NCBI GenBank assembly: GCA_029582265.1 | Contig: CM055822.1 | Coordinates: 36,954,590-37,018,589, forward strand | Source: Zoroaster sp. YZ-2022 | Lineage: Eukaryota > Echinodermata > Asteroidea > Forcipulatida > Zoroasteridae | Length of the DNA: 64,000 nt | Reading direction: 5' to 3' | In this document: piece after piece, positions 1 through 11,235 of the stretch | Layout of the letters: the number at the start of each line of letters is the position of its first letter | Numbering within the stretch: the first letter of the stretch is position 1 | The notes under the pieces: model-generated | Databases searched by the model: none | What the model was told of the DNA's origin: nothing | What the model saw: the letters and a program-made list of their open reading frames with translations, nothing else | Made by a program: the position numbers and the translations under genes

Positions 1-298
1 AAATTAAAAAGTACAACATTGTTGCTGTCTCTTCTTGTTTTCTGCTGTAAGACATTTAAGTTTGATAAAAACTCTTTCTGGGATGGGCACTTTTAATAAA
101 GAAGAGTAAAATTTCAAGATTTTTTTCAAACTGCAAACGGATGTAAATAAAAATTTTCACTGATGTGATCAGATTAAACTGTACAGTTATCTTGTACACC
201 ACAATGTCCTGTAAGGAGATGACAAAAATAGTTCCTTCTTTATTGAAATGTGCCAATTATCCTAAGAAATTATTTTCATTTAGGAAAGTTATTTTTTG

Positions 299-433
299 TC
301 AATACCAGGTTTTTTCCAGCTCTTTGCTTCCCTTAAAACAGCAGCTTCCACCTTCTATATGTCTTCTTATGAAGCGGCCTGGTTCATCAGGTCGCTTCCG
401 CTGGGGACAATGCTGCCTTTCAACGACTGGAGG
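299..433 (-). CDS. exon-like segment, possible 3' exon of an unknown host gene
   Basis: On the minus strand a TACTGCAG acceptor precedes position 433. The sequence after it is open for about 44 codons to a TGA at 299-301 in one frame (including PPVVERQHCPQRKRPDEPGR), and for about 23 codons to a TAA in another. The neighbouring exon-like segment at 814-982 lies upstream on the same strand. A splice out of that segment just before its stop (a weak GTGACA donor) would enter this one in the 23-codon frame. I recognise no family. A TTTATT on the plus strand near 238 could be the poly(A) signal of this strand. Splicing and frame are unproven; this may also be 3' UTR. Confidence 0.25.
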   Translation of the reverse strand, partial: PPVVERQHCPQRKRPDEPGRFIRRHIEGGSCCFKGSKELEKTWY

Positions 434-813
434 TTGAACCTGCAGTAGAAATTATTGGAAAATAATAGATTTAGTATTATGTTTTTAATGAACAAATTGT
501 ACTACAAACATTTTTCACAAATAGATGTTTATCTGCAAATCTTTACTTAGAAGAACACAGACCAATTCTTGCTTGTTTTACCATGGAGATGATTTTACTT
601 TGTGGACACGCAAGTCAATGACAATTTATGAAGGGTTACTTAAGCGAGAATAACTTTGAAAATGACACAACATTCTCTTTCACTGTCCCTTCTGACAAGG
701 AACCAAAATACATGCAACAAAAAGATTTCACAAATTACCTTTCGGGTTACTGTAATATGCTGGGCGTTGTCCTCACTAACCACGTGCGATTTGATTTCTG
801 AAGTCCCAAATTG
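434..813. other. non-coding spacer between exon-like segments
   Basis: AT-rich sequence with no convincing coding frame. If the two flanking segments belong to one minus-strand gene, this is its intron or 3' UTR. A minus-strand CCCGAAAG/GTAATT lies near 740, but every frame leading to it is closed. Confidence 0.3.
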
Positions 814-982
814 TCACGAACCCAGCAAATACGCTCTGCCAAAGTGCCGTCGTGGAGGGTACCAGATGTTGTCCTTCAAGGGGTAGGGCCGACTTGGGTG
901 CCGGCTGTTAGGGATGGAGCCTCGTTGGATGACTCTGTGTCCATAGGGGAGACTGAGGGTCTTTTGGAGTTCAGGGTCTAGT
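814..982 (-). CDS. probable coding exon of an unrecognised host gene
   Basis: Read on the minus strand, a pyrimidine-rich CACTTACAG acceptor is followed at 982 by an open frame of 55 codons ending in TGA at 814-816. The peptide is basic and rich in Pro, Arg and Tyr; it contains LPYGHRVIQRGSIPNSR and, near the end, DNIWYPPRRHFGRAYLLGS. The composition looks like real coding sequence rather than a chance frame, and no transposon protein resembles it. I do not recognise the family. It may be the terminal exon, or may splice on to the segment ending at 299. Upstream exons are not evident to the right, where repeats begin at 1371. Confidence 0.35.
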
Positions 983-1370
983 CTGTAAGTGAAAAAGAAA
1001 GCACACTTCCTTGTTAAAATTTTAAAATTCTAATAGAGTATCCTAAAAGAAAATTACAATGCTATTTTTGTAGATATGTTCGCTGCTCTCCATTTAATGC
1101 TATAACGCTGAAAGGAGTTTGTTTGAAACTTTAAATTAAAAACTTTAAATTTGAGTATGTTGATCACAGAATGTTTCTATCCAAATGGAATTACTCTGAG
1201 TAAATATTGTGATTGAAATTTCTGAATCATGTATAATGCTTGACCTCACAGTTTTTCACCAAATACTAGTGTAAACATTAAGTTTACTTTATGTTTCATT
1301 AATATTTTGGATTTTTCATGTCAAATAATTGTCCAGAAAGATTTTATTTAATGTGATTGTTATCTGAGAA
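983..1370. other. AT-rich non-coding stretch
   Basis: No coding frame, RNA gene or repeat is recognisable. It lies between the exon-like segment and the inverted-repeat composite at 1371, and is probably intronic. Confidence 0.4.
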
Positions 1371-2056
1371 GGGTCCTACTAAAAACTAAAAACTAAAAAC
1401 CGACAACTGACGACAACTGACGACAACTGATGACAACTCACAACAACACGTTCTAAATGCACTGAAAACTCAAAAATAAAGTTAAAAATATGTTTATAAG
1501 GGACAGTGGCATACATACAGGCTTTCAGTTTTTGAAAATGTGGTTGTCGTGAGTTGTCGGTTTTTAGTAGGACCAGGTCCTACTAAAAACCGACAACTCA
1601 CGACAACTGACATGACTGACAACAACTGACGACAACTCACAACAAGTTGTCGTGAGTTGTCGTGAGTTGTCCTGAGTTGTCGTCAGTTGTCGTCAGTTGT
1701 CGTCAGTTGTCGGTTTTTAGTAGGACCGTCTGAGGGTTCTACTAAAAACCGACAACTGACGACAACTGATGACAACTCACAACAACACGTTCTAAATGCA
1801 CTGAAAACTCAAAAATAAAGTTAAAAATATGTTTATAAGGGACAGTGGCATACATACAGGCTTTCAGTTTTTGAAAATGTGGTTGTCGTGAGTTGTCGTG
1901 AGTTGTCGGTTTTTAGTAGGACCGGGTCCTACTAAAAACCGACAACTGACATGACTGACATGACTGACAACAACTGACGACAACTCACAACAAGTTGTCG
2001 TGAGCTGTCGTCAGTTGTCCTGAGTTATCGTGAGTTGTCGGTTTTTAGTAGGACCG
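1371..2056. mobile_element. doubled composite of short inverted-repeat (MITE-like) elements
   Basis: Four blocks start with GGTCCTACTAAAAACCGACA or close variants and end with its reverse complement (TTTTTAGTAGGACC). Blocks 1 (1371-1575) and 3 (1735-1922) are near-copies that share a roughly 100-bp internal sequence. Blocks 2 (1576-1727) and 4 (1923-2055) are near-copies made almost only of CGACAACTGA-type repeats. The whole is therefore a tandem duplication of a two-block unit. TCTGAGAA stands on both sides (1363-1370 and 2057-2064), and TCTGAG also separates the halves (1729-1734). An 8-bp duplication would suit a hAT- or MULE-type element. No transposase is encoded. Confidence 0.7.
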
Positions 2057-2326
2057 TCTGAGAATGGCCTAAAATTTAGGATATGATTGATGACAATGTT
2101 AATGGATGGCACTCATCTAAATTTCATTCCATGTCGAGTTTCTTGTTTCCCCTGCCAACTACAGTTATACAAAACGTTGTATACACCATCAACGTTATGT
2201 TACATCACTCAAATCTGTGACTATGTTCCTTCATTTGTATCCGTGTACATGGTGACACGTCCGCAAGGTGCACTTGGTGCGAGTGAAGGTACGAGTTGAC
2301 TATAGTGCAGGTACGACTTGGTGAAG

Positions 2327-2366
2327 GTACGAGCATGGAGGTAGAATTCTACCTCCATGGTACGAG
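2327..2366. mobile_element. 26-bp perfect palindrome flanked by 7-bp direct repeats
   Basis: Positions 2334-2359 form a perfect palindrome with arms CATGGAGGTAGAA and TTCTACCTCCATG. GTACGAG occurs immediately on both sides (2327-2333 and 2360-2366). The terminal CATGGAGG/CCTCCATG arms and the 7-bp duplication recur at 17296-17331. The local background also contains loose repeats of GGTACGAG, so the duplication is less decisive here than at the other site. Confidence 0.55.
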
Positions 2367-3428
2367 TTGGTCCCACACAAATTCATGCCTACTTTGACAA
2401 CAACAAAATTCCTACACCAAAGATTGGTTTCTCACTAATAGGTTTAGGTCATAAAGACCTTACAAAAAAATAATTGGGGATTTATGAGGTCAACTTATAA
2501 AAAAAGACCGTTCTTTTAGTACCTACCTTTTCATAGTGCGTCACTACTCCTGCAGTTTTAGGAAAGAGCTGATGCGTCAGACTCACAGTAGACTTCCTTA
2601 GTGTTACAAACCACTGCTTACACGTATAGTGAAGGACTCAAACGTCCCAACATGCAAGTGGGGTTTGAAATGCGCTGGGACTCAAAAGTCCCGGCGGTAA
2701 ACAAAGGGTTAAACGGTGATCGTCTTTTACTTCACCGAATAATCCTAACGTAACGTTACAATGATACAAGTATGACATGTACGGACAAGTTGTGCATCAC
2801 CGCAGTCACCGGGGCAAACCGCTGGTACGTAGGTTACCGAGAGGAAAAATCCAATAACGAAAACTAACGTTCAGACATCGTTTTTTAATTAGACTCGCTT
2901 TAGCCCACCGTGATATTTGTGCGTGTACTATGTACAAAGACATATTGAGATTCACTCGCGATTAATGAAGCGACTCGGTCACACAGTGCATGTGTTTTGT
3001 ACACAGATACAAAACGCGCTATAAATGATGTCATGATGACGTCACACGACATTCTAGGCCAAAAGCCACATCTACAGTACCCAACAAATGTATAACTGAA
3101 AAAAGTTTGATGATCGGGTGTATACTTCTTGAGCTATGGTTCTTGTGACTATAACTAAGCTATTTAATTAAGAATGTTAGTCTAATGACATTTAGAAACT
3201 AAGTCAAGGCATAAGCTTCCATATGGTACATGACTTGACTCTTTCTGATAATGCTAAGAAGGCCATTTGCCGCCAAGAAAGTGCACGTGTTAAAGCAATG
3301 GGGTTTTGCGAGAAAGAAAGAATAATAATAATAAAAATTAAAAAAAATCTTGACAGAAACAATAGCTGTTCCGACCTGTCGGGGAACAGCTAACAATCCC
3401 AAGCCATATCAACCTAACGAATAATGGT
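2367..3428. other. non-coding stretch, no gene seen
   Basis: Mostly AT-rich unique sequence with a short AAT/AAAATT-rich run near 3325-3350. No splice-flanked coding frame or repeat family is recognised. The right end may be 5' flank or upstream LINE sequence for the ORF1 fragment that follows. Confidence 0.35.
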
Positions 3429-4240
3429 GTGAATTATCGCGTCTTCCTCTCGACGGAATCGGCCAAATGTTTCAATTGCGGGGAAATCGGCCATCTCAGT
3501 AAAGCCTGTAAAAAGAACACAGCCCCCAGCCAACCAGACACCCCAAATGAGCCAAAATCAGACGACAATCCACTAGCCCCCTCTTCCAGTTTTCATCCAC
3601 TCCAAAGGCAAATCCGACCCAAAACACCCTGCAAAAAATCCAAAGTCAGCAAAACCCCAGAAAGAACAGGTCCCTCTAAATCACCGCGCCAATCCACGTC
3701 CAAATTGCCCTCTGACCCTAGCCCTAAACGCCTTGCTCCGTCCCTTTCCCCAGCTCGCCCCAGCATTTCAACCCCTCCCAACACTAAACAGTCGTCGGAG
3801 ACCACGAAGCAACCATCATCTGCCCCGTCTTCACACACCTCATCGCAACCGCCGGAAGCAGAAGTCGACACTACCGCGGGGACAAAACTCCAATGCCCCG
3901 ACCTTTCTGGTCCCCACCTGCCCCCTCACGACAAAACATCCCTCTCTTCTCCACGGTTGTCTCCCAGAAGCAACAAAAGAAATCCGTGGCGAAAGATACG
4001 ACTACAATTCTTACCCCTCTGTTGGCCAGTACCACCTCTTCCCTCCCCTCCCCTGCACCCCGCCCCTCCCTTTTACCCCGCCGTACCCCCGCTAACTCCC
4101 CTACCCCATCCACCCCGATGGAAGAGGGAGAATTAACTGAGCGACCACGAATCCGTCTCCTCCGACACAAGCCAGTGTTCTCAGGACCTTCACGAGTTCT
4201 CAAATCTACATATTCCCAAATGCCCCCTAACTAACAATGA
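3429..4240 (+). pseudogene. LINE ORF1 fragment (zinc knuckle plus Pro/Ser-rich tail)
   Basis: This is a nucleic-acid-binding ORF1 fragment of a non-LTR retrotransposon. The frame opens with a CCHC zinc knuckle (CFNCGEIGHLSKAC) near residues 15-28 and then becomes a long low-complexity Pro/Ser/Thr/Lys tail of about 200 residues. Two further frames stay open across the same C-rich stretch, as expected of biased composition rather than of extra genes. The part of ORF1 ahead of the zinc knuckle is missing, so the copy is 5' truncated. About 200 bp downstream an endonuclease-type ORF2 begins in the same orientation, which gives a normal LINE layout. It is a decayed element, not a host gene. Confidence 0.65.
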
Positions 4241-4445
4241 GATGGTCAATTTCCTAAAGCGCGTAAAATCAAGCAAAAAGGCGTGTCTGATCGCGCGAAA
4301 ATTCACACCAAACATCCCAAGGCTAGTACAACAGCTCAAACCCATGAGGAATAGCCCCCCTACTCCACAAACACCAGCAGCAGAGGCTTAGGCTACTCAT
4401 CAAAAGACTGGACCCTGATGATGAACCCCTCATCACCCGTAAAAA

Positions 4446-4877
4446 ATGAATAGTTGTTTTGTTTTTCTTATGGCACTAAGCATAGCTACCCTTAACACCC
4501 GAGGGTGCTACGAGGAACTCAAACATTTAAGTGTCAAAACATACGTTGATATTACCCTTCATAACCCCGACATAGTTTTCCTGCAGGAAACGTATAAATT
4601 AAACGAAAACTCTTCGTGTTGGGAACACTGGCCCTATCGCGTCCATTGCTCGCAAAGGGTTACCCGTGGGACAGGGGTCGTTAGCTTGTTTAAAAACAAT
4701 TGTAATTTTGATATTTCGATCTCTTCCACAATTTTTCAAAATCACATTCTGTACAATAAAATTGTGTTAGATTCCACCACCTATCATGTTTACAATGTAT
4801 TATGTAGCCTCCAAATGCTACAGATGGACGTTGATGTCGTGGTTAATAAAGCTCAGGAATTGATACGCACACGGTGA
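4446..4877 (+). pseudogene. LINE ORF2 N-terminus (endonuclease fragment)
   Basis: This is the start of an apurinic-like endonuclease domain of a LINE ORF2, the nickase for target-primed reverse transcription. Visible motifs are SIATLNTRGC at residues 13-22 (the conserved xxTLNxRG block), then DIVFLQETYK (catalytic Glu in LQET) and GTGVVSLF. The frame ends at 4877 after about 143 residues, where unrelated sequence begins. A further piece of the same kind of domain resumes near 5640 with the IVGGDFNC motif. An 18-20 bp stretch at 4798-4816 resembles 5662-5682, so the break is a rearrangement rather than a simple insertion. Confidence 0.7.
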
Positions 4878-5639
4878 CTTAAGTAAACATCTCAATCCTT
4901 TCTTATAACTTTAATGATGACGACGTATGGGATTCCATAAGCGTATGCGTGTGACCACGGTGTAGCAAAGGTCTGGCAAGAATAAGGCAAAGTTGTGACA
5001 CAGATGTGTGTGACTGTGTGTGACTGTGTGTGGCTGTGTGTGGTTCAACTGTAACAAATAAACACAGAAAAGAGTACCAAATTAAGTAAATGTCATTTTA
5101 CAATGTAAATGTCAACTTATCAAACAGTGCCTCTGGTAGTCTAGACTGATAATTAATTGCCTTGAAAAACACTAACTATATGCAAAGGGAAAATCGTAAA
5201 TATACCCACTACAGTAGGAACAAACAACATTAAGAAACGAGCACCATTAAACCTTAAATAGCGACCCCTATAGACGGATCATGACGTGACATGGCCATTA
5301 TAAGAAATAATCGCTACAGAATTTCACCTCAAACTACAGCTTTATCCAACTACTAACCATAACAATAAATCGCCAAGCTTATCTATGGATAATTAAGAAT
5401 AAGCGGTAAGACTTACTTTATCTGAGCTGTCCAGGGTTGACGATTAATTAACCAGAAATACAATAAAAAATGTGTCGGAAAAATGTCACTCACATTGTGC
5501 TTATCAAAGCGCGGCAAAATGTAGCGCCCTCAAGTGAGCAACAGAAAACACGGATTTATTTGCGTGACTCTGAAACCACAAAGCGCATAGCTTAACACGA
5601 CAAAATGTCAACAATAATCATTAAGATATTCCGGCCGCT
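4878..5639. other. inserted non-coding block inside the LINE endonuclease region
   Basis: No gene is seen. There is a short TGTGTGACTG repeat run at about 5003-5042; the rest is AT-rich. It separates two pieces of LINE endonuclease coding sequence and is therefore probably an insertion or rearrangement. I found no clear terminal repeats or target duplication. Confidence 0.4.
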
Positions 5640-8600
5640 ACATATTAGTTCCGCAAACAGATTATGTCGCCCTCCAATGCATTGATGCCCTCCGGGCTCA
5701 TTGTACTGAACACAGTGACGGTTACATAATAGTGGGTGGTGATTTCAATTGTACTAACCGTGTCAGAGCTAAGAAATATCATAGTATTAAAATTGCGTTT
5801 AACAATGTTAATAGGTTAAGGCCAAACATCCACGAATTAGCCAAGTTGTTGAATGATGAAAGTATTGATGTATTTGGGGTTGCAGAGACTTTCTTAAAGG
5901 GTATTGATAGTATTGATGTTTATGGTTATAGATGGGTAGGCAAAAACAGGTCTAAAAAGGGTGGTGGCGGTATAGGCCTCCTTCTTTCAAACTCGGTTAA
6001 TGTTGTCGATGATGATTTATTTAATTCAGGCGGTGCATGATGATTATGAAAGATTATGGGTTAAAGTTCGCATTGATAACGATCAACCATTACATATTGC
6101 TGTTGCATATTTCCCGGTTGAGGGCTCTGATAATGACACTACTGAAGAAATGTATGGACAACTCTTGTCTGAAGTTATGCTTCTTGAGAACGAAGAGATT
6201 GACCCTCGTATCTTAATCATGGGTGACATGAATGCGCGAATTGGCCGGGAAATAAGCAATGGTGATCCTGTTTTGAATTCAAATGGTGTGCGGCTCCTTA
6301 ATTTCTGTGATGATGCACATTTTCAATCTTAAATCGCCACAGAAATTGCCACGGCAAAATTACTTGGTTTAGAGGTAGTCTGCAAAGTACTATCGATTAC
6401 ATGATATGTTCTAATAACCTTGTTAATTGTGTTCATGAATTTATTGTTGATGAAGACCGTAAATACGGTTTAGGGAGTGATCACAATGTTTTGTCTCTAA
6501 CAATGCGCTTGCAAAATAATTTCCCTGCCAAACAAAATGACAATGTTGTCAAAAGGATTTATTGGGATGTTAAGGAAGACCAAGACTTCACACTTTATTG
6601 TGATCATTTGCGGATTAATCTCGATAATTGGGATATTGATTCTTTTGACGATCCTGATACTCTGTGGGACTCTTGGAAAAACCACATCCTGGCGGCAGCG
6701 ACTGTAGGATTAGGGGTAAAAGAGTCGAGGGTTAAGTGCAATTCATGGTTTGATGATAGTATTGATGAGGGTATCAAGGGTCGTAGAAGTGCCGCTAGAT
6801 TGCACAGATCTGACAAAGACTTAGGAGATTTACTTTGGCAAGATTATCAGGAAAAGCGTACTCGTGTAAAACAACTAATTAGGAATAAAATCACTGAGAT
6901 GCGGGTTAATAGATCCATTAATATCGCTAAGAAGGGTGGACCATCGTGTAGGGATTTTTGGAAAGTTTTGAAGGGAAGCAATAATAATCGCGATAACCCC
7001 AGTATTAATTGCATAAAATCTCCTTACTCTAACGAAATAATTTCTGATCAGGCAAAAATGAACCAGACGGTTCTTCAATATTGGCGTACTCTGGGTAAAA
7101 TGCATTTAAATCTAAATGATGATGATAATGAGCGCACTCGGAGTTGTAGAGCTAAGAGTTTTGTTAACAATCTCAGAGGTAACACAGACAGTGCTAATGA
7201 GGGTAGGGATAATAGTAATTGTATTTATGACGTTGATATTAACATGGATATTCTAATCGAAGCCCTGAAGATAGCCAAAAACAACAAATCTCCAGGTATT
7301 GATGGCATTACGAACGAGCTCTTAAAAAATGGGGGTGAGTGTTTAAATCGGTCGCTTTTGGATATGTTTAGAAAGTTTATTTTGTTTGAAAAGATCCCCG
7401 AGGAATGGAATCGCGGTATCATTATACCCATATATATCATTATACCCATATGGACAACTCTTGTCTGAAGTTATGCTTCTTGAGAACGAAGAGATTGACC
7501 GAGCGGTCTAGCTTACCGGATTCAAGTTCTGGTGTTAGCAACAGAATGTGGGTTCGAATCACGGCCGTGACACTTGTGTCCTTGAGCAAGACACTTAATC
7601 ACAATTGCTTCTCTCCACCCAGGGGTTAAATGGGTACCTGTGAAGGCAGAGTTGGTTTGCTCTATATGCGCTAGAAATGGCAGCAATTGAGCTGTATACT
7701 CCCCAGGGAGCTGAGATGGTTTCAGGAATGATTTATGAGCCTCATGACCCTTATGAGCAGGGACAATAATATAATGCGCCTTGAGCACCACTTAGTTGGT
7801 GGATACGTGCGCTATATAAATCCACACATTATTATTATTATTATTATTATTTTTAATAAGGTGACCGTAAGGATTTGAACAACTATAGGGGGATTTCCCT
7901 GACCTCATGTGTTGCAAAAATATTTAACAGAATTATTGCAATGAATATCTCCGATTTCCTGGAAAGTACAAATGCTCTTTCGGAAGTCCAGGGAGGGTTC
8001 CGTTCGTCTTATCGATGTGACGATCATATTTTTACCCTTAAAAGCATAGCCGCGTGTCATCTTGCAGAGGGTAAAAAAACTTGTATGGCCTTCCTGGATT
8101 TCCGAAAAGCTTTTGACACAATTTGGAGAGATGTTCTTCTTATGGCAGCGTGGAATACAGGGTTAAGGGGTAGAATTTGGAGATTAATCGATGCACTCTA
8201 CGATAATATCCAGGCTCGGGTTAAATTTGGGAATATTAATACGGAATTTTTCGAAGTGACTGACGGGGTAAAACAGGGCTGTGTCCTGTCTCCGGTTTTA
8301 TTTTCTATTTTTATCAACGAATTCACTAAATTACTCAAGGCTCATGATTTAGGGGTAAGAATTCACGATGTTTGTGTGGGAAGCCTCTTTTGGGCAGACG
8401 ATGTTGTCTTACTGGCTAATGACGAGAATGAACTTAACAGTATGTTAAACCTAGCTGCCGATTTTGCAAATGAATGGAGACTGAGTTTTAATCACGATAA
8501 GTCCAATGTCTTAATTACAGGTCAAAGGGTTAACAAAGACAAATTATGGAAACTTGGTGATAGATTGATTTCGGAAGTCGATTCTTATAAGTACTTGGGT

Positions 8601-9490
8601 GTTAATATATCTCGCAATCTATCGGATCATGCACATATTGATGAAGTTGTTAAAAAAGGGAGTAGACTGATTGCTTATATTAAGTCTATTATCGCCAACT
8701 TTGACGACTATAATTGAGTCTATTATGGGGATATACTATGGAGGACGATTGCGCTCCCGTCGATCAATTATGCATGTGCTGTATGGTCCTGTAGCCAGTC
8801 AGATCTTCACAGAATTGAAAACTTGCAATCGCAAATGGCGCGACATATTCTGAAGGCTCCACGCAATACGCCGCGTGTTGCACTCTACGGCGATCTCGGC
8901 TGGTCGCCTCTTTCCACATCTCATAATATCGCGAGGGCGAAATAAGAGTTATTAATATGGAAATGCATCGCTGGCCCAAGCTCCTCTTACTTACTATGCT
9001 TAGACTTGGCTGCGAATTTAATCAGTTGCGCTTCAAATGTTTAAATAGCGCTCAAAATATTCTTACCAGCTGCGATTTTAATAAAATTTTTGACTGTGCG
9101 AAAACTGGGGAGCCCCTTTTCGATCCGCACTTGGCTAAATCGATTAAGCGCGTACTTATGGATATTTCAGATAATGATTGGTTGGAAGAAGCTTGCTCCA
9201 AATCTTCACTAACTGATTATGTAACCATCAAAGATCGCCCATGTTTAGAAAGTTATCTTTTGGATAAAACTGACTTCCATGGCGTCAGTCTCAAATTTAA
9301 ACTCCGCTCCAACACTCTTCCACTCAATCGCAGAATTAGAAATTGGACGGCAGATAATGACGGTACGTGCAACCTATGTAACTCCGGTATTGAAGATGTT
9401 AGACACTTCTTGTTTACATGTCATGCTCTTAATAATATTAGATCCGAAGAATATACAAAGTTAGAAAACTATATTATGTCACATCATTAG
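5640..9490 (+). pseudogene. decayed LINE ORF2: endonuclease, reverse transcriptase, CCHC tail
   Basis: The first about 120 bp (to the GGDFNC motif near 5742-5758) belong to the preceding LINE. A second element follows. Its endonuclease region has DVFGVAETF, GDMNARIG and GLGSDHNVL (the SDH motif). Its reverse transcriptase has PGIDGITNELLK, FLDFRKAFD (motif A), GVKQGCVLSPVLF (motif B), FWADDVVLLA (catalytic ADD, motif C) and YKYLGVNIS. A C-terminal zinc motif reads CNLCNSGIEDVRHFLFTC. The coding region is broken by frameshifts near 6030, 6335 and 7450 and by stops near 8716 and 8943, and a SINE interrupts it at 7449-7850. It is dead. The clade is uncertain (CR1/I-like features), and the junction of the two elements lies about 5758-5785. 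Confidence 0.85.
7449..7850 (+). mobile_element. tRNA-derived SINE with a 52-bp LINE-derived 5' extension
   Basis: From 7501 the sequence matches the tRNA-Leu-type SINE at 48145-48503: box B GGGTTCGAATC near 7551, a unique body ending GCGCTATATAAATCC, and an (ATT)n tail to about 7850. The tRNA head lacks its first about 14 bases. In their place, 7449-7500 is identical over 52 bp to 6153-6204 of the surrounding LINE ORF. The reverse-transcriptase frame resumes after the ATT tail. A 16-bp direct repeat (7418-7433 and 7436-7451) lies just upstream. Confidence 0.8.
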
Positions 9491-10191
9491 TCGGACAGAT
9501 ACGATAAAAAGTGTCATTATGTATTGTGCACAATTTGCCTACCATTGGCATATGTACTGAAAAAAGCAGTGAAGCGATAACGGATTAACCAATCAGGCTA
9601 CACTCCACCACCAACACCAACATAATTATGAATATGGATGAAGTGAACTGTAGAGCCAGCAAGCCCCCTGTTGTTTAAGCCTATTAGTAAACCAAGATAT
9701 AAACAAAGGTGATAATTGGCTCTACCAGACTGATACTGTGATCAAGATGTTTGACCTTGGCAGGAGTACAGTGTTGTACCATGGTACAATGACCTAGGAT
9801 ACCCAGCAATTAGGATAGGCCCAATGGTGTACCTTATAATGTCATGACAGAAAAAACCTAATGGTGTACCATGTAATGTCGTTGTTTGAGTTGGGGATAT
9901 GCCATAAAATACAAGACAAGACGCACGAACGGTCACATGGAAATACAAAAACATCAAAACACTAATCATGAATAAACTGCAAATTTTACGAGTCATGGTA
10001 CTATGATAACAATTAACAAAGATAATACACATAAGTAGTTTACATAGAACAATTTTATAGGTACATTTTAATTTTATATTTAAATGCATTAAGTGTAGAC
10101 GAGTTTCTAATCACTGGGAAGCTTGTTCTAGTTTATTGCACCAGTATATCTAATTGTGTGTTGAAATATTTGTGTCTGGACTTGGACTATT
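9491..10191. other. LINE 3' UTR and retroelement 5' fragment, no gene
   Basis: 9500-9590 resembles the LINE 3' UTR that starts near 11240 (shared AGTGTCATTA and TATTGTGCAC). 9626-9745 resembles 12115-12235, the 5' UTR of the LINE starting at 12347 (shared AAAGGTGATAATTG). The rest shows nothing recognisable. Confidence 0.5.
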
Positions 10192-10460
10192 ACGCCAAAA
10201 AAAGTCTCCGGTTTCTGGTCTCCGCGCACTTCGCCTCTGACCCAGGTGTCGGCATTTTTATTTATTTATTTATTTATTTATTGCTATGAAACGATTTCCA
10301 ATTGCAGCCAAAATTGTTGGATCGATTGGAATTCTGCCGTGCTGTGCTTTAAACGACTTTTTCACACAGGAGTATGAACGTTTTCCCAATTTGTGAGGCC
10401 TCTCTTAGCCACCATACATTGTATATGTGAAATTTGTTCCCCGCGTACACAATGTAAACT
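10192..10460 (+). repeat. interspersed repeat, TCTCCGGTTTCTGGTCTCCG family
   Basis: It begins AAAAGTCTCCGGTTTCTGGT, contains a TTTA microsatellite at about 10257-10282, and ends near CTCTCTTAGCCACCATACAT and CCCCGCGTACAC. Related copies occur near 25136-25400 and 39743-39955, and a minimal copy with both inverted ends lies at 35817-35912. It is probably a non-autonomous DNA transposon. Confidence 0.6.
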
Positions 10461-11235
10461 ATATATATATATTTTTTTTATTGTTAAGAAATAATAAAGT
10501 TGTAAAAAAAATACTGTATTCTTGATGAAATGTTGTCACTCTGATCCTTACGCAATGGTAGTTTTAAAATCTTTAAGGACAATTATGTCATCTTTTGTAT
10601 TGAGATATTTTGGAGATATGACAGCCCGGAAAATTTGGTTCAGTTATGCTGTTATAGGAAAGCCTTTCTAATTATTTACAGCTCTCTCAATGTCTTGAAC
10701 AATTTAATCATACTACTGACCACAGTCCCCCTCACAAACCTCATGCCCCACCCTCACCCCGACCTAAAACCCCTGCCCCCATTAACAAATCTTTGTAGAG
10801 TAAACCGATGCACACATACATGTATTTCTGGAGCCCAGTTTAACCCCTTCCCCACCCTGAATTGGTGCTTTCACCCTTCCAATGTCAGCAATTTCCCTTT
10901 ACTATAAATACGAAAGTATTGATCGGGTGCCTTCTTAGTAACAAATGACGTTGGTATATACACCCACACATAGAAACAAAACATGCTGTATTTAGCTTGT
11001 TGCTAAAAATTTATTATTAAAGCATTATTAAGCTGCCCCAGTTGTACTTTGCTGATGTCAAATTAAAAAAACGGCTTCCATAAGCATCCAGCAGTGAGCC
11101 ATGGCTCCGCCTTTCTATTTTATGTATAAGAGAGCGAGTCTGAATATAAGGGTGCGAGATTTACAATGGTTTTATTCTCGCTATGATAAGACTATGATAA
11201 GATATGATTTTTGGTTTAACTATAAGCATTAGCGG
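10461..11235. other. non-coding stretch, no gene seen
   Basis: AT-rich with a short TATATATATA run near 10460. No coding frame with known motifs. Confidence 0.35.

Noticed and set aside
3593..4203. Open frames opposite the LINE ORF1 tail
   Set aside because: C-rich low-complexity sequence opens several frames on both strands; only the frame with the zinc knuckle is supported.
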